From: Algoriphagus zhangzhouensis
Lineage (GTDB): Bacteria; Bacteroidota; Bacteroidia; Cytophagales; Cyclobacteriaceae
Direction: 5' to 3'
DNA length: 64,000 bases
NCBI RefSeq assembly: GCF_900148515.1
Contig: NZ_FRXN01000001.1
Span: forward strand, 1,302,001 to 1,366,000
The position numbers were made by a program, and so were the translations under genes. Below, piece after piece: positions 8,684 through 17,287 of this stretch. The notes beneath the pieces were generated by a model. That model was given only the letters and a program-made list of their open reading frames with translations, did no database searches and was not told the DNA's origin. Position 1 is the first letter of the stretch. Each line of letters begins with the position of its first letter.

Positions 8684-9399
8684 TTACTTAAATCTTGCAT
8701 TTCTCCAGAGGAGATTATTTTAATACCGTTTCGGTTTTCATCCAAAGCTACAGAAACCATCGCTTTCGCCACCTGATAATCATAAATAGGACGAATATTC
8801 TTAAACAATTTCAACCAGACCAAAGGCTTCATCACAATAGTGGCAACCTTTTCTCCAAAACGGAACTCGTGACGATTTCCAAGTAATAAGGAAGGTCTAA
8901 AAATCCCCAAATGATCAAAATCCAAGGATTTTAAATCCTCTTCTGTTTGACCTTTTACTTTGGAATAAAAGACATTGGAACTTGGGTTTGCTCCCATAGA
9001 GGAAACATAGAAAAATCCTGTTGCTCCCATTTTTTTGACTGATTTGGCAAAATAGAGAACCAAGTCATGATCCACTGCAAAAAACTTCTCTTCGGAACCT
9101 GCTTGCTTGATGGTTGTCCCCAAGCTTGAAAAAGCATGAATGGTAGCATTCCCATTTTCCAGGTTTTCTACCAAGCTATGATATTCTCCACCTAGCGACT
9201 GCTCATTGATGAGTTCGGAATAATTCCAAAACTCTAATTGAGTCATATCTCCTGAAAGTTGAATTAATTTTGGGTGTTTCAAAGCAAGCTTTCGTCGACC
9301 GACACTCAATACGTACTCATATCTATCGGCCTGAAGTAATTGGTGGAGAAGTTGCATCCCCACCAATCCTGAAGTGCCTGAAATCAGGGCTATTTTCAT
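8680..9399 (-). CDS. atypical SDR NAD(P)-binding oxidoreductase
   Basis: This 239-residue protein has an N-terminal Rossmann dinucleotide site (GTSGLVG, residues 8-14) and the Ser...TyrxxxLys active-site region of atypical short-chain dehydrogenases in FYVSSMGANPSSNVFYSKVKG. The overall pattern, including IFRPSLLLG after the active site, resembles TIP30/HTATIP2-like and NAD(P)H-binding family proteins. The substrate is unknown. It overlaps both neighbours by ATGA, so the thioredoxin, SDR and dtd genes are translationally coupled. Confidence 0.75.
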   Translation of the reverse strand: MKIALISGTSGLVGMQLLHQLLQADRYEYVLSVGRRKLALKHPKLIQLSGDMTQLEFWNYSELINEQSLGGEYHSLVENLENGNATIHAFSSLGTTIKQAGSEEKFFAVDHDLVLYFAKSVKKMGATGFFYVSSMGANPSSNVFYSKVKGQTEEDLKSLDFDHLGIFRPSLLLGNRHEFRFGEKVATIVMKPLVWLKLFKNIRPIYDYQVAKAMVSVALDENRNGIKIISSGEMQDLSK

Positions 9400-10019
9400 C
9401 CTAGGAATGCTTCGGTGATTTTATCTTTCAATTCTTTCTCTAAAGATTGGTTTTTATCACGAGCATACCAAAGCTGAACGCTTTCATTGTATTCTTTGGA
9501 AGTTTGACCTTGAGGATCTGCTTTGAAAGCCTTGAATTTATCGATCAGGAACTGTGGTTTTGGTCCCCAAACGAAATATTCCGACTCCAAATCAGGACTT
9601 AAAGAGATCAATTTCGGGATAGATCTTGCACCATTTGTCAAGTATCGATCCATTACTTCAAGATTCTCATCTCGAAGGATAATTCGTAATTGAATTCCTG
9701 GATTTAGCTCTGCTAATTTATTGATATAGGGAAGGCTTTGTCCTGCATCTCCACACCAAGCTTCGGTGATTACTAGCCAGGTTTGCGAAGGTAGGCTTTC
9801 TACCAACTCCTTCATTTCTTCTGAAACTTGAGCGGTTTTATCCCAGCGATTCATTCGCTGGTTGGCCATTTTTGTATATTCCAGATATGCCTCAGTTTGA
9901 AATGGTCCTGTCGTTTTTCCTTCTTGGACAAACGTTTGCACCATTTCTCGATATTCAGTATAAGTCTGGGAAATGGCAATGATCTGGGGGGTGATAGTTT
10001 GGTTTAGATTTTCTGTCAT
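9396..10019 (-). CDS. thioredoxin-fold family protein
   Basis: This 207-residue cytoplasmic protein contains a thioredoxin-like strand and active-site region, TWLVITEAWCGDAGQSLPYI, with Trp88-Cys89-Gly90-Asp91. The second cysteine of the usual CxxC is replaced (WCGDA), so a classical dithiol exchange is unlikely and a monothiol role is more plausible. Later NGARSIPKLI supplies the cis-Pro loop (SIPK). A preceding helical region of about 75 residues is typical of the Bacteroidota family. It is followed, with an ATGA overlap, by the SDR gene. Confidence 0.75.
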   Translation of the reverse strand: MTENLNQTITPQIIAISQTYTEYREMVQTFVQEGKTTGPFQTEAYLEYTKMANQRMNRWDKTAQVSEEMKELVESLPSQTWLVITEAWCGDAGQSLPYINKLAELNPGIQLRIILRDENLEVMDRYLTNGARSIPKLISLSPDLESEYFVWGPKPQFLIDKFKAFKADPQGQTSKEYNESVQLWYARDKNQSLEKELKDKITEAFLG

Positions 10020-10051
10020 TACTCTGAAACTTTGGGCAACAACAGTCTAAC

Positions 10052-10465
10052 CTACAATTGAGTTCGTTCCCAATCTAAAAAATCGTCAATTTCATCTTTC
10101 ACTTTGGCATAAACCGCCAAAATCACAGACAAATCATCAGCAAAACCAAAAAAACCTAAGAAGTCCGGAATGAAATCGATTGGTGAAAGAAAATAAAACA
10201 GAGCCAATAGAATCAAGCCCAAGGTTGTATTAGCCATCTTATGTTTTCCAGAAAAATGGGCTTTGACCATCCTTATGAAAATGGTTAGGGGTTCTATGAG
10301 CTTTTGAATTCTAGAATTTGTTTTCAGACTTGAAAGCTTGTTCACCACGCCGGAAAGAAGTTCCTTCACTTTACTTTCCTGTCTGGAAATAGCCTCTACT
10401 TTTTCACCATAGAACTCTTTGGCTCGATCTAGAATTTTGGCACTTTTGGATTTCTCTTTTCCCAT
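10052..10465 (-). CDS. YkvA family (DUF1232) membrane protein
   Basis: This 137-residue protein has the DUF1232/YkvA core near its C-terminus: a hydrophobic LGLILLALFYFLSPIDFIP followed by DFLGFFGFADDLSVI. The P-x-D-x-I-P-D and acidic DD signatures are clear. The N-terminal half is basic and helical. Function is unknown. It starts 4 bases after the stop of the gene at 10470, in the same minus-strand operon. Confidence 0.85.
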   Translation of the reverse strand: MGKEKSKSAKILDRAKEFYGEKVEAISRQESKVKELLSGVVNKLSSLKTNSRIQKLIEPLTIFIRMVKAHFSGKHKMANTTLGLILLALFYFLSPIDFIPDFLGFFGFADDLSVILAVYAKVKDEIDDFLDWERTQL

Positions 10466-10469
10466 ATTC

Positions 10470-10991
10470 TTAGAAATAAATTTGAATCTCAGACTTGACC
10501 TTTTTTAAGGCAAATGCTATTGCATCGTTTTTTCTTTCCAAGGACTGAGTGAAAATAGCTTTAGCCAATTCCAAACCAGAAGCCTCTTCTCCCAAAGTCT
10601 GCCTACTGAGATTTATAATTGTAGTTACTTCTTCTACTGCACGTTTTACTGCCTCCCAGGTTTCATCTGAGAAATAAACTTGCTGAGAAAAATTGTGATT
10701 GAACTCTTCTCTAACTTCGTGAAGAAGAACCCCGTGAAGTTCATTCGCACTCATTCCACCTGCATTGGATCTTCTCACCAAATTATTAGGGGTAATTCTT
10801 TCCAGCAAAAGACAAAGCCTCTCTCCTGCCTGAAGTCTAACAGGCAAAATTGTTTTGGAATTTTGGGTCTTAAGTTCCACGAGCATTTTTTCACGCTCTT
10901 TGGAAATAAAAGAAACTACCACCAGATACATGCCATACAGTACAGCTGCGGCTGGAAGCAAGATTTTCAATAAGTCAACTACGTAGTCCAT
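10470..10991 (-). CDS. conserved hypothetical membrane-anchored protein
   Basis: This 173-residue protein has one N-terminal membrane helix (about residues 8-29) followed by a basic segment and a cytoplasmic mostly helical domain containing LQAGERLCLLLERITPNNLV and ELHGVLLHEVREEFNHN. I recognise it as a conserved Bacteroidota hypothetical but cannot assign a function. It is the first gene of the minus-strand operon (DUF, ykvA, thioredoxin, SDR, dtd). No enzyme motif is visible. Confidence 0.65.
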   Translation of the reverse strand: MDYVVDLLKILLPAAAVLYGMYLVVVSFISKEREKMLVELKTQNSKTILPVRLQAGERLCLLLERITPNNLVRRSNAGGMSANELHGVLLHEVREEFNHNFSQQVYFSDETWEAVKRAVEEVTTIINLSRQTLGEEASGLELAKAIFTQSLERKNDAIAFALKKVKSEIQIYF

Positions 10992-11101
10992 AAAATTTAA
11001 ATAAAGCCGAATATCTTAAATTTATCCATCCCTCGAAACGGAAGATGATGTAAATTTGGTTTCAAAACGAACCAATTCCCTGCCAATTTCATTCGAATTG
11101 C

Positions 11102-11416
11102 ATGTTAGTACCAATTACTATTACAGAAAAAGCTGAAGCTGAGATCAAAAACATCATCGCTCATAAAAATATTCCTCAAGAATATCATCTTAGAGTGGGC
11201 GTCAAAGGTGGTGGCTGCGGTGGAATGTCTTATGCTTTGGGATTTGACAAACCAAAAGAAGATGATCAGCTTTTTGAAATAGCAGGAATCCCTGTTTTGA
11301 TTGAAAAAAGACATTTCATGTTTCTGATGGGTATGCAAATCGATTTTTTCGAAGGAGATGAGGCAAGAGGATTTACCTTCATCAATCCTGACCTTCCCAA
11401 AAGACATGATCAGTGA
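11102..11416 (+). CDS. HesB/IscA-like protein lacking the C-terminal CxC
   Basis: This 104-residue protein is an A-type iron-sulfur carrier homologue: ITITEKAEAEIKNII at the start, then the first conserved cysteine in GGGCGGMSYALGF (Cys39) and a C-terminal FTFINPD strand. Canonical IscA/SufA/ErpA have a CGCG near the C-terminus. Here the protein ends PKRHDQ and Cys39 is the only cysteine. Iron-sulfur binding by one Cys per monomer would need another ligand or a partner. A TAAATTTG box lies at 11051-11058. It is monocistronic or leads into the DUF6265 gene 32 bases later. Confidence 0.85.
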   Translation: MLVPITITEKAEAEIKNIIAHKNIPQEYHLRVGVKGGGCGGMSYALGFDKPKEDDQLFEIAGIPVLIEKRHFMFLMGMQIDFFEGDEARGFTFINPDLPKRHDQ

Positions 11417-11448
11417 TTTTTTCTTAGCTTAGGGTAAATTCCCAAGCC

Positions 11449-11946
11449 ATGAAGAAATTGTTCCTTCTTTCACTTTTCATCCTGAATGGAGCGTCCCTAT
11501 TTTCTCAGGAAGTCAAAACCTTAAAGTCTGACGAAAAACCTGGAACTGGAAAAATTGAAGATCTTGATTGGATCCCCGGATATTGGGAAGGTCCGGGATT
11601 AGGAGGGGAATGCGAAGAAGTTTGGTTGCCTGCTAAAGACGGACAGATGATGGGCACCTTCCGGTTTTGGAACGAAGGGAAATTACTCTTTTCTGAGTTC
11701 TTCCATTTGATTCAGGATGGAGAAAGCCTAACTCTTAAGCTCAAACACTTTAGCGGAGATCTTTCGGCCTGGGAAGATAAAGATGAATGGGTTGAATTCA
11801 GACTAGTGGAGATAGGCGAAAACATCTTATATCTGGATGGATTGACCATGGAAAGAATTGGAGATACCATGAATGTCTATGTCAATTTAGCTGATGGCGG
11901 ACAAACCCAAATCGAAAAATTCGCCTACACCAAAAAGGATTTTTAA
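11449..11946 (+). CDS. secreted DUF6265 family protein
   Basis: This 165-residue protein has a cleavable signal peptide (about 1-19, ending LFSQ) and a small lipocalin-like beta domain. DUF6265 features are visible: LDWIPGYWEG, then GGECEEVWLPAKDGQMMGTFRF, and a following FSEFFHLIQDG strand. Function is not known. Its last four bases overlap the end of the convergent DUF4268 gene. Confidence 0.75.
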   Translation: MKKLFLLSLFILNGASLFSQEVKTLKSDEKPGTGKIEDLDWIPGYWEGPGLGGECEEVWLPAKDGQMMGTFRFWNEGKLLFSEFFHLIQDGESLTLKLKHFSGDLSAWEDKDEWVEFRLVEIGENILYLDGLTMERIGDTMNVYVNLADGGQTQIEKFAYTKKDF

Positions 11947-12401
11947 AGATCCTCAAATCCAGGTTTAACCAAGTCCCAAAATTCATCTAGGGCAATAATT
12001 CTTGGTTTCAAAAATGAAATTATAGAAGCCCAGTCCTTTTCTTCCATCACATTGAGACCTTTCTTCACTTTTTCAATCTTGGAGACAATTTGTCCAACTT
12101 CATTTTCATGATGTAGAACCCAATCCCATTCTTCCTGGGTACAAGACTCCAAAATCTTCCTAAGCTGGGTAAAATGATCAAAAATCAGTTCTTGATATTC
12201 GGCATCTCCATGTGCTATTTCAATCCCTACTGAAACAAAATCTCTTTCAGCTTTCATCCGGAAATAAATATCCTTTATCCCAGTTTTATAATTGGGCCAA
12301 TTGATTCTTCTTCCTTCCGCATTCGGGACAGGCTTCATAAATTGGCCAAACTTGATCCAAAATTCCTTGCGAATCCTTGAGGTCTCAGCTCTTGAATACA
12401 T
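11943..12401 (-). CDS. DUF4268 protein
   Basis: This 152-residue cytoplasmic protein matches DUF4268, seen in Bacteroidota both alone and fused to nuclease-like domains. Features include RKEFWIKFGQFMKPVPNAEG, WPNYKTGIKDIYFRM and EEWDWVLHHENE. It is the last gene of the WD40-divIVA-folB operon and begins 3 bases after folB ends. Function is unknown; no catalytic residues can be named. Confidence 0.75.
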   Translation of the reverse strand: MYSRAETSRIRKEFWIKFGQFMKPVPNAEGRRINWPNYKTGIKDIYFRMKAERDFVSVGIEIAHGDAEYQELIFDHFTQLRKILESCTQEEWDWVLHHENEVGQIVSKIEKVKKGLNVMEEKDWASIISFLKPRIIALDEFWDLVKPGFEDL

Positions 12402-12404
12402 GTA

Positions 12405-12770
12405 TTATTGATAATCTTCGGGATACTGAATCTGCACAGCAGAATATTTCACCAAACCACCTAAGGCCGGCCCGTGTTTTTTTAGAGTTAATCTAATTTG
12501 TTTAGTATCTGGATAGACTTCCAAGATGTCAGAAACGATCATATGCCCCAAATGCTCCAACAGTTTGACTTTGACGTCCATTCGAGCTTTGATGATTTGA
12601 TACAATCGAGAGTAATCAACAGTCGCATTCAAATCATCATGAATCATGGCATCTTTGAAATTAGTTTCCAATTCCAAATCCAGGGTAAACCTGTTTCCTA
12701 AAATGCTTTCTTCTGGATAGGCTCCATGGTAAGCATGAAACTCAATTCCTTCAAGTGCTACTTTGCCCAT
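12405..12770 (-). CDS. folB: dihydroneopterin aldolase
   Basis: This 121-residue protein is FolB, which cleaves 7,8-dihydroneopterin to 6-hydroxymethyl-dihydropterin and glycolaldehyde in folate synthesis. The family pattern is complete: VALEGIEFHAYHGAYPEE at the start, Glu22 of the substrate site, VDYSRLYQII in the middle, LLEHLGHMI, and the catalytic-lysine region LTLKKHGPALGG. Its ATG overlaps the TAA of divIVA (TAATG), so it is translationally coupled to a cell-shape gene rather than to other folate genes. Confidence 0.92.
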   Translation of the reverse strand: MGKVALEGIEFHAYHGAYPEESILGNRFTLDLELETNFKDAMIHDDLNATVDYSRLYQIIKARMDVKVKLLEHLGHMIVSDILEVYPDTKQIRLTLKKHGPALGGLVKYSAVQIQYPEDYQ

Positions 12771-13747
12771 TAGTCAAACTGGTCAAAAAAGGATCCTGAT
12801 TGCTTCTTCGGGTCTTTTTCTTTAGAAGACTCAGGATGAGAAGCTGCAGGCGTTTCAGGAACCTCAGGTTTGATCTTCTCTTCTTCGGCAACTACCTCTT
12901 CTTGATTCTCTTGGACAGGAGGTTCTTCTGCAATTATTTCTTCTTGAACTTCCTCATCCACCTCTTCCTGAATATCAGGAGTTGAATCATGAACTTCAAG
13001 CTCGATATCTTCTTCAATCACTTCCATCTCTGCCATAGGATCTTCAGCCGCTGGCTCTGGAGCAAATTCTTCTTGCATTTGATGAGCTGAAACCTCTCCG
13101 ACCTCTTCAGCCAATGCAGCTAAATTTGCAAAGGTGAATTTTTGAGATCTACTCAATTCTTCAATAGCTCTTTGATGAGATTTTGCATCGATTCTGGCAA
13201 AATGTGCATCTGAAAGATCTATTTGATTCAATGTATCCTGAGATATTCTTCTCAAACTTTTCACCAAAGCCTCCCTTTGCTCCACAAGGCTTTCATAGGA
13301 TCTTACCAATCCTTGCATGCTTTCTCTCAACTCAACGATAGTGTCTTTAGCTTTTGCCTCAGCTGCACCAATGATAATAGCCGCTTCAGATTCAGCTTTT
13401 TGCTTGGCCTCAGCCATCAATTTTTCAGCATGAGCAGTTGCATTTTCAGCAGTCTGATTTGCCTCAGAGATAATCTGATCCGCTGCCTCATTAGCTTCTT
13501 CAATGATACTCGCACCCGTATCCTCAGCAGTTTTTAAAGTTCTAAACAAGGAATCCTCCACATCTTTCAGCCTTTTGGCTTCATCTCCTACCTGCTGAAG
13601 TTTGCTTTTCAATTCAAGGTTTTCCTGATTCAATGCCTCCACAACCTGGCTTACCTCATCCAGAAAAGCGGTTACATCTTTTTTTTCATAACCACGAAAA
13701 GCGGTTTCAAATGACTGGGAACGAATAGCTGCAGGTGTTAATTTCAT
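12770..13747 (-). CDS. DivIVA domain protein with acidic tail
   Basis: The ATG at 13747 gives a 325-residue protein beginning MKLTPAAIRSQSFETAFRGY, the normal DivIVA N-terminus; a further-upstream TTG would add nine residues and is less likely. DivIVA proteins sense membrane curvature and recruit division or growth proteins. The DivIVA domain (1-60) is followed by a long Ala/Glu-rich coiled coil to about 215 and then a strongly acidic Glu/Pro tail of about 100 residues ending FFDQFD. The ATG overlaps the TGA of the WD40 gene (ATGA). DivIVA-like proteins in Bacteroidota are little studied. Confidence 0.82.
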   Translation of the reverse strand: MKLTPAAIRSQSFETAFRGYEKKDVTAFLDEVSQVVEALNQENLELKSKLQQVGDEAKRLKDVEDSLFRTLKTAEDTGASIIEEANEAADQIISEANQTAENATAHAEKLMAEAKQKAESEAAIIIGAAEAKAKDTIVELRESMQGLVRSYESLVEQREALVKSLRRISQDTLNQIDLSDAHFARIDAKSHQRAIEELSRSQKFTFANLAALAEEVGEVSAHQMQEEFAPEPAAEDPMAEMEVIEEDIELEVHDSTPDIQEEVDEEVQEEIIAEEPPVQENQEEVVAEEEKIKPEVPETPAASHPESSKEKDPKKQSGSFFDQFD

Positions 13748-14667
13748 GTATGTTGAGGTTCGGTTATTTTCCAAATTGAAATAGTTCGGTCGTCTGAAAC
13801 AGATATCACCTCTTGGGAATAACTACTCCAAACAACTTTGTTGATGCTGGTACCATGCCCGGCATTCCTTGCTTTGTCTATGACTTTCAGCAATTTTTTA
13901 CTTTCCACATCCCAAATCTTAATGGATTTGTCCATGGAGCAGGAAACGAGGTATTTGCCATCCTCTTTGAAAGATAAATAATTGATGGCATACATATGCG
14001 CCACCACATCTTCTTCCAGTTCATAATTTTCGGTATTCCAGAATTTCAGGTGGGCATCTCTGGATCCACTCGAAAGAACACTTTCATCAGGTGAATAAGC
14101 TAATCCAAAGACTGAATTACTATGCCCAACCAAATTGGCTATCGGCTGAAAATCATTGTTCAAATCCAAAATTTTGATCGAATGATCAGATAGCCCAATC
14201 GCTAGGTGCATTTTCTCCAAAGCAATATCCATCACCCGAATACTTTTGGAAGATAATTTCACATGTTTCTTGATGGATTGGGTTGGAATATCGATAACAA
14301 TCAGCACTCCATCTCCAGTCCCTACGAATAATTGATCTCCCCAAACTTTGATATCAAATATGGCCTGATCGGTCACTTTCAAAGACCAAATCTCTTTATT
14401 GTCATGCAAATCGATGACATGAACACCTTCAAAATTATGACCGATGATCAATAGATTACGAAGACTGTCCAAAGCCAGAGCATAGACCGAATGAGGCAAT
14501 TTCGCGATTAATTTACCGTCTTTGGGAGCATCAAGGTCCCACTCCACAACCATACCATCACCTGCACCAGTGTAAAAGAATCTTGGGTCAGAACCTTCGG
14601 CCAATGCATAAATGCAATCATTGTGACCTGTGAGTGTATGGGATTTATTTACTTGGATTTTTACCAT
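13744..14667 (-). CDS. WD40 repeat protein
   Basis: From the ATG at 14667 this is a 307-residue cytoplasmic beta-propeller with about seven WD40 repeats. Clear repeat ends include VVEWDLDAP, LKFWNTENY, IKIWDVESK and ISIWKITEP, with GHxx/SxD motifs such as LTGHNDCIYAL and LVGHSNSVFGLAYSPDESV. Such proteins are scaffolds; no enzyme domain is attached. An ATG at 14736 would prepend a hydrophobic stretch and overlap the divergent gene; I consider it less likely. It is translationally coupled to divIVA, suggesting a shared assembly. Confidence 0.85.
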   Translation of the reverse strand: MVKIQVNKSHTLTGHNDCIYALAEGSDPRFFYTGAGDGMVVEWDLDAPKDGKLIAKLPHSVYALALDSLRNLLIIGHNFEGVHVIDLHDNKEIWSLKVTDQAIFDIKVWGDQLFVGTGDGVLIVIDIPTQSIKKHVKLSSKSIRVMDIALEKMHLAIGLSDHSIKILDLNNDFQPIANLVGHSNSVFGLAYSPDESVLSSGSRDAHLKFWNTENYELEEDVVAHMYAINYLSFKEDGKYLVSCSMDKSIKIWDVESKKLLKVIDKARNAGHGTSINKVVWSSYSQEVISVSDDRTISIWKITEPQHT

Positions 14668-14702
14668 ATATTGCCATTTGCTTAAGGATGCACTTTTGGC
14701 CC

Positions 14703-15332
14703 ATGCAAACAAAAATAGAAAAAATTGACTCTTCATCGGCTTTAGCCATCAAGATAATTAGAGACCAAACCCAGCAGGATCTTGATTTCTTGAGCTTTAG
14801 GGAAAAACTCTCTTTGGCAAATATTTCACATCCAGAGAAAAAGCAGGAATGGATCACCGCAAGGTTGGCCATTAAAGACACTTTAGATTCACTTTCCATT
14901 CCTTATCCTGGTTTTTTCAAGGATGAACATGGCAAATCTCACTCTATGAATGGCAATGGTTATGTTTCTTTGAGCCATACGATGGGATACGCTGGAGCTA
15001 TTTATCATCGAGAAAACCCAGTGGGAATGGATATGGATTTAATCAGAGAAAAAATCCTAAGAATCGGTTTTAGATTTTTGGATCCATCGGAGCTTGATTT
15101 CCTTTCCAAAGATCCTATTCATTATACTATGGCTTGGTCTGCGAAAGAATCAATTTTTAAATGTCAGGGAAAACGAGGAGTATCATTTAGAGACAATATT
15201 CTTTTGGAACCATTTTGTGTAGAGGATAAAATAATTCGAGGGAAAATTCGAGGAACAGAATTTGCAGATCATCATTACCAAGTCGAGAGCCAGCTACTCG
15301 GAGACGTGGTGCTCACCTACACAATTTGGTAA
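14703..15332 (+). CDS. 4'-phosphopantetheinyl transferase
   Basis: This 209-residue protein is an Sfp-superfamily phosphopantetheinyl transferase, moving the 4'-phosphopantetheine arm of CoA to a carrier-protein serine. The metal and substrate motifs are visible: VSLSHTMGYAGA, GMDMDLIRE with Asp110 and Asp112, and AWSAKESIFK with Trp145, Lys148 and Glu149. The ATG at 14703 was chosen because it starts just before the conserved region; the longer frame begins with GTG and overlaps the WD40 gene heavily. The secreted redoxin gene starts one base after its stop. Confidence 0.88.
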   Translation: MQTKIEKIDSSSALAIKIIRDQTQQDLDFLSFREKLSLANISHPEKKQEWITARLAIKDTLDSLSIPYPGFFKDEHGKSHSMNGNGYVSLSHTMGYAGAIYHRENPVGMDMDLIREKILRIGFRFLDPSELDFLSKDPIHYTMAWSAKESIFKCQGKRGVSFRDNILLEPFCVEDKIIRGKIRGTEFADHHYQVESQLLGDVVLTYTIW

Positions 15333-15333
15333 A

Positions 15334-15903
15334 ATGAAAAACCTACTCGCTTTATTTCTATTCATTGCTTCTATTTCCTTTTCAAAGGCACAAACTTTCC
15401 AATCTATAGAAAGAGTTGATGCGGTAACCGGAAAAAGTGTTCAGGTAGAATCTTTAATTCGTGACAAAGCCCTGGTTTTGGTTTTTCATAGCCTAAAATG
15501 CCCATTTGCAAACATGTACCAAGACCGGATCATTGATTTAAAAAACAATTACTCAAACAAAGGAATCACCTTTGCATTGGTCAATCCAGAGGCAACTGCC
15601 GACCAGGAAGCTGAATTGAGAAAATTTGTAGATGATTCTGAAGTCAATGCGAGCTATTTAATTGACGAGGACCTACTTCTTGTCAAGCAATTGGGAATTA
15701 CCAAAATTCCAGAAATTATCATTCTTATTCCAGGTGAAAACGGATTGGAAATCGCTTACAAAGGCGCCATTGACAACAATCCTCAGGCAGCAAATTCAGT
15801 TTCTGAAAGAAGTTTGGAAAGAGCAATCAATCAAGTCCTTCGAGGTGAAAAACCTAGCCCAGCTCAAATAAGAGCGACAGGATGTAATGTCAAAAGCTTC
15901 TAA
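15334..15903 (+). CDS. secreted redoxin (thioredoxin-fold) protein
   Basis: This 189-residue protein has a signal peptide (about 1-19, ending SKAQ) and a redoxin/AhpC-TSA-like domain. The active-site region is HSLKCPFANMYQDR (Cys56), and the cis-Pro loop is ITKIPEII. A second cysteine comes near the C-terminus (ATGCNVK, Cys184), a pair typical of a periplasmic redoxin subfamily; a Cys56-Cys184 disulfide is an inference. It begins one base after the phosphopantetheinyl transferase, so both are co-transcribed, though no functional link is obvious. It overlaps the convergent SirB1-like gene by four bases. Confidence 0.8.
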   Translation: MKNLLALFLFIASISFSKAQTFQSIERVDAVTGKSVQVESLIRDKALVLVFHSLKCPFANMYQDRIIDLKNNYSNKGITFALVNPEATADQEAELRKFVDDSEVNASYLIDEDLLLVKQLGITKIPEIIILIPGENGLEIAYKGAIDNNPQAANSVSERSLERAINQVLRGEKPSPAQIRATGCNVKSF

Positions 15904-16742
15904 TCACTTAAGATTGCTATTAACTCTTTAATCTCGTCCACCTTCTCAGCTTCCCCTAGTTTATCAAAAGAGTTAGCTAGATTTCTAAGAGATCTCAATA
16001 CCATTTGAAGATGTGTCGTTGGCTCAAAGTATTCCTCTTTGGGTTCAATCTTTAAATGATTGAGATAATTACTCACATCTTTCCTACTGAAAACCAACCC
16101 CTTATTAAAAGCATTAATATAAAAAGTGCTCTCCTCCGATTTATAGGTCAACACAAATAAATTGGGAAGGTTGACTCCGTAGATTGGCAATCCTAATTTT
16201 TTGGCCACCAACATATAAATAACGCAGAGAGAGATTGGATTTCCTTTTTTGGTATCCAAAACTGTTGAAAGCATGCTATTGGCAGGAGAATGAAAGTTCT
16301 TGGTATTGGCAGAAAACCGAAGCGAATTAAAAAGCACATTATTGACAATCCGTATTTGATCGTAAGGTGCCAGATCATTGTTGAAAGCCGTCCAAACCTC
16401 AAAGTAGATTTGATGCATTTCTGCATTGATTTTTTCAAAATCCAAGTCTGGATATTGATAGGTATTGATAATCCAAAGTCCGGTTAAAAGATCCTGATCT
16501 TCTGAATTTTTCCAATTTTCCAATCTAGTTTTTAGGAGGGAAAATTGAAGGTCATGAACAAGAATCTCTATTTCTTTCTGAATCTCGGGATTAAAACTAT
16601 GCTCCCACTTTTCCTCCAAAAAAGGGATTATTTCTGTACCTAATGAGCTGATCCGATCACGAACATGATTCCTCACTTCTTCATCTGTATCATCCAAAAG
16701 AGAAACCAGCGCATTTAATTCACATTCTGTTAACTCAGCCAT
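15900..16742 (-). CDS. SirB1-like transglutaminase-fold protein
   Basis: This 280-residue cytoplasmic protein matches the SirB1/transglutaminase-like family. The core contains NSMLSTVLDTKKGNPISL, then CVIYMLVAKKLGLPIYGVNLPNLFVLTY, the region equivalent to the Cys/His active site of transglutaminase folds. A short HEAT-like helical N-terminus precedes it. The C-terminal TPR-like part is shorter than in gammaproteobacterial SirB1. The biochemical role is unknown. Confidence 0.75.
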   Translation of the reverse strand: MAELTECELNALVSLLDDTDEEVRNHVRDRISSLGTEIIPFLEEKWEHSFNPEIQKEIEILVHDLQFSLLKTRLENWKNSEDQDLLTGLWIINTYQYPDLDFEKINAEMHQIYFEVWTAFNNDLAPYDQIRIVNNVLFNSLRFSANTKNFHSPANSMLSTVLDTKKGNPISLCVIYMLVAKKLGLPIYGVNLPNLFVLTYKSEESTFYINAFNKGLVFSRKDVSNYLNHLKIEPKEEYFEPTTHLQMVLRSLRNLANSFDKLGEAEKVDEIKELIAILSD

Positions 16743-16818
16743 TCAAAATCATTCTTTATTCAATATACCCAAATTCAATGGATTTATCTTCCAATCCACT
16801 TTTCAAGAATCTGGAAAA

Positions 16819-17286
16819 TCAATCTTCCAATTCATACCACTGGACACCGCTAAGATTGGCTCTTCTACCTTCTTGGATAGGAGCATAGTTTTTAGACAAA
16901 TAGTCAAGAATTTTTTCTTCACTATCCCCTAACTCCCAAAGTCCTTGCGTGGTCTGCATCCAGATAATCAAACTCTTCCAATAATCACGGTTTCCACGGT
17001 TTTGAGTCACCAGATTAGCAGAATGACATTTGGTGCAATTTGCAATGATCAATTGGTAACCATCATCGGCTACAAGGCCAGATTCAACATGAATCCCATC
17101 GTCAGATATTTCTGATTCAGATTCTAACATCTCAGGTTCTGAAAGTTCAATGGGTTCGGATTCCCAACTGAAAATTTCCGGATTTTGGTTCCAAAAAAAC
17201 AACCCTACCACCAAAATCAATAAGAGACCTGCTATGCTTGCCAATCCAATCATCAACAATCTGAAAGCTTTCACTAGATCATCCAT
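16819..17286 (-). CDS. c-type cytochrome subunit, SorB-like
   Basis: This 155-residue protein has an N-terminal membrane anchor (about 10-31), an acidic linker and a monoheme cytochrome c domain with CTKCH at residues 84-88; Met110 is a possible sixth ligand. It starts one base after the molybdopterin sulfite oxidase gene. Together they fit a sulfite:cytochrome c oxidoreductase in which the anchored cytochrome takes electrons from the catalytic subunit. The subunit pairing is inferred from adjacency and domain types. Confidence 0.8.
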   Translation of the reverse strand: MDDLVKAFRLLMIGLASIAGLLLILVVGLFFWNQNPEIFSWESEPIELSEPEMLESESEISDDGIHVESGLVADDGYQLIIANCTKCHSANLVTQNRGNRDYWKSLIIWMQTTQGLWELGDSEEKILDYLSKNYAPIQEGRRANLSGVQWYELED

Positions 17287-17287
17287 A

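Noticed and set aside
14634-14702. Longer N-terminus of the phosphopantetheinyl transferase
   Set aside because: It begins with GTG, overlaps the divergent WD40 gene and adds residues outside the family pattern.
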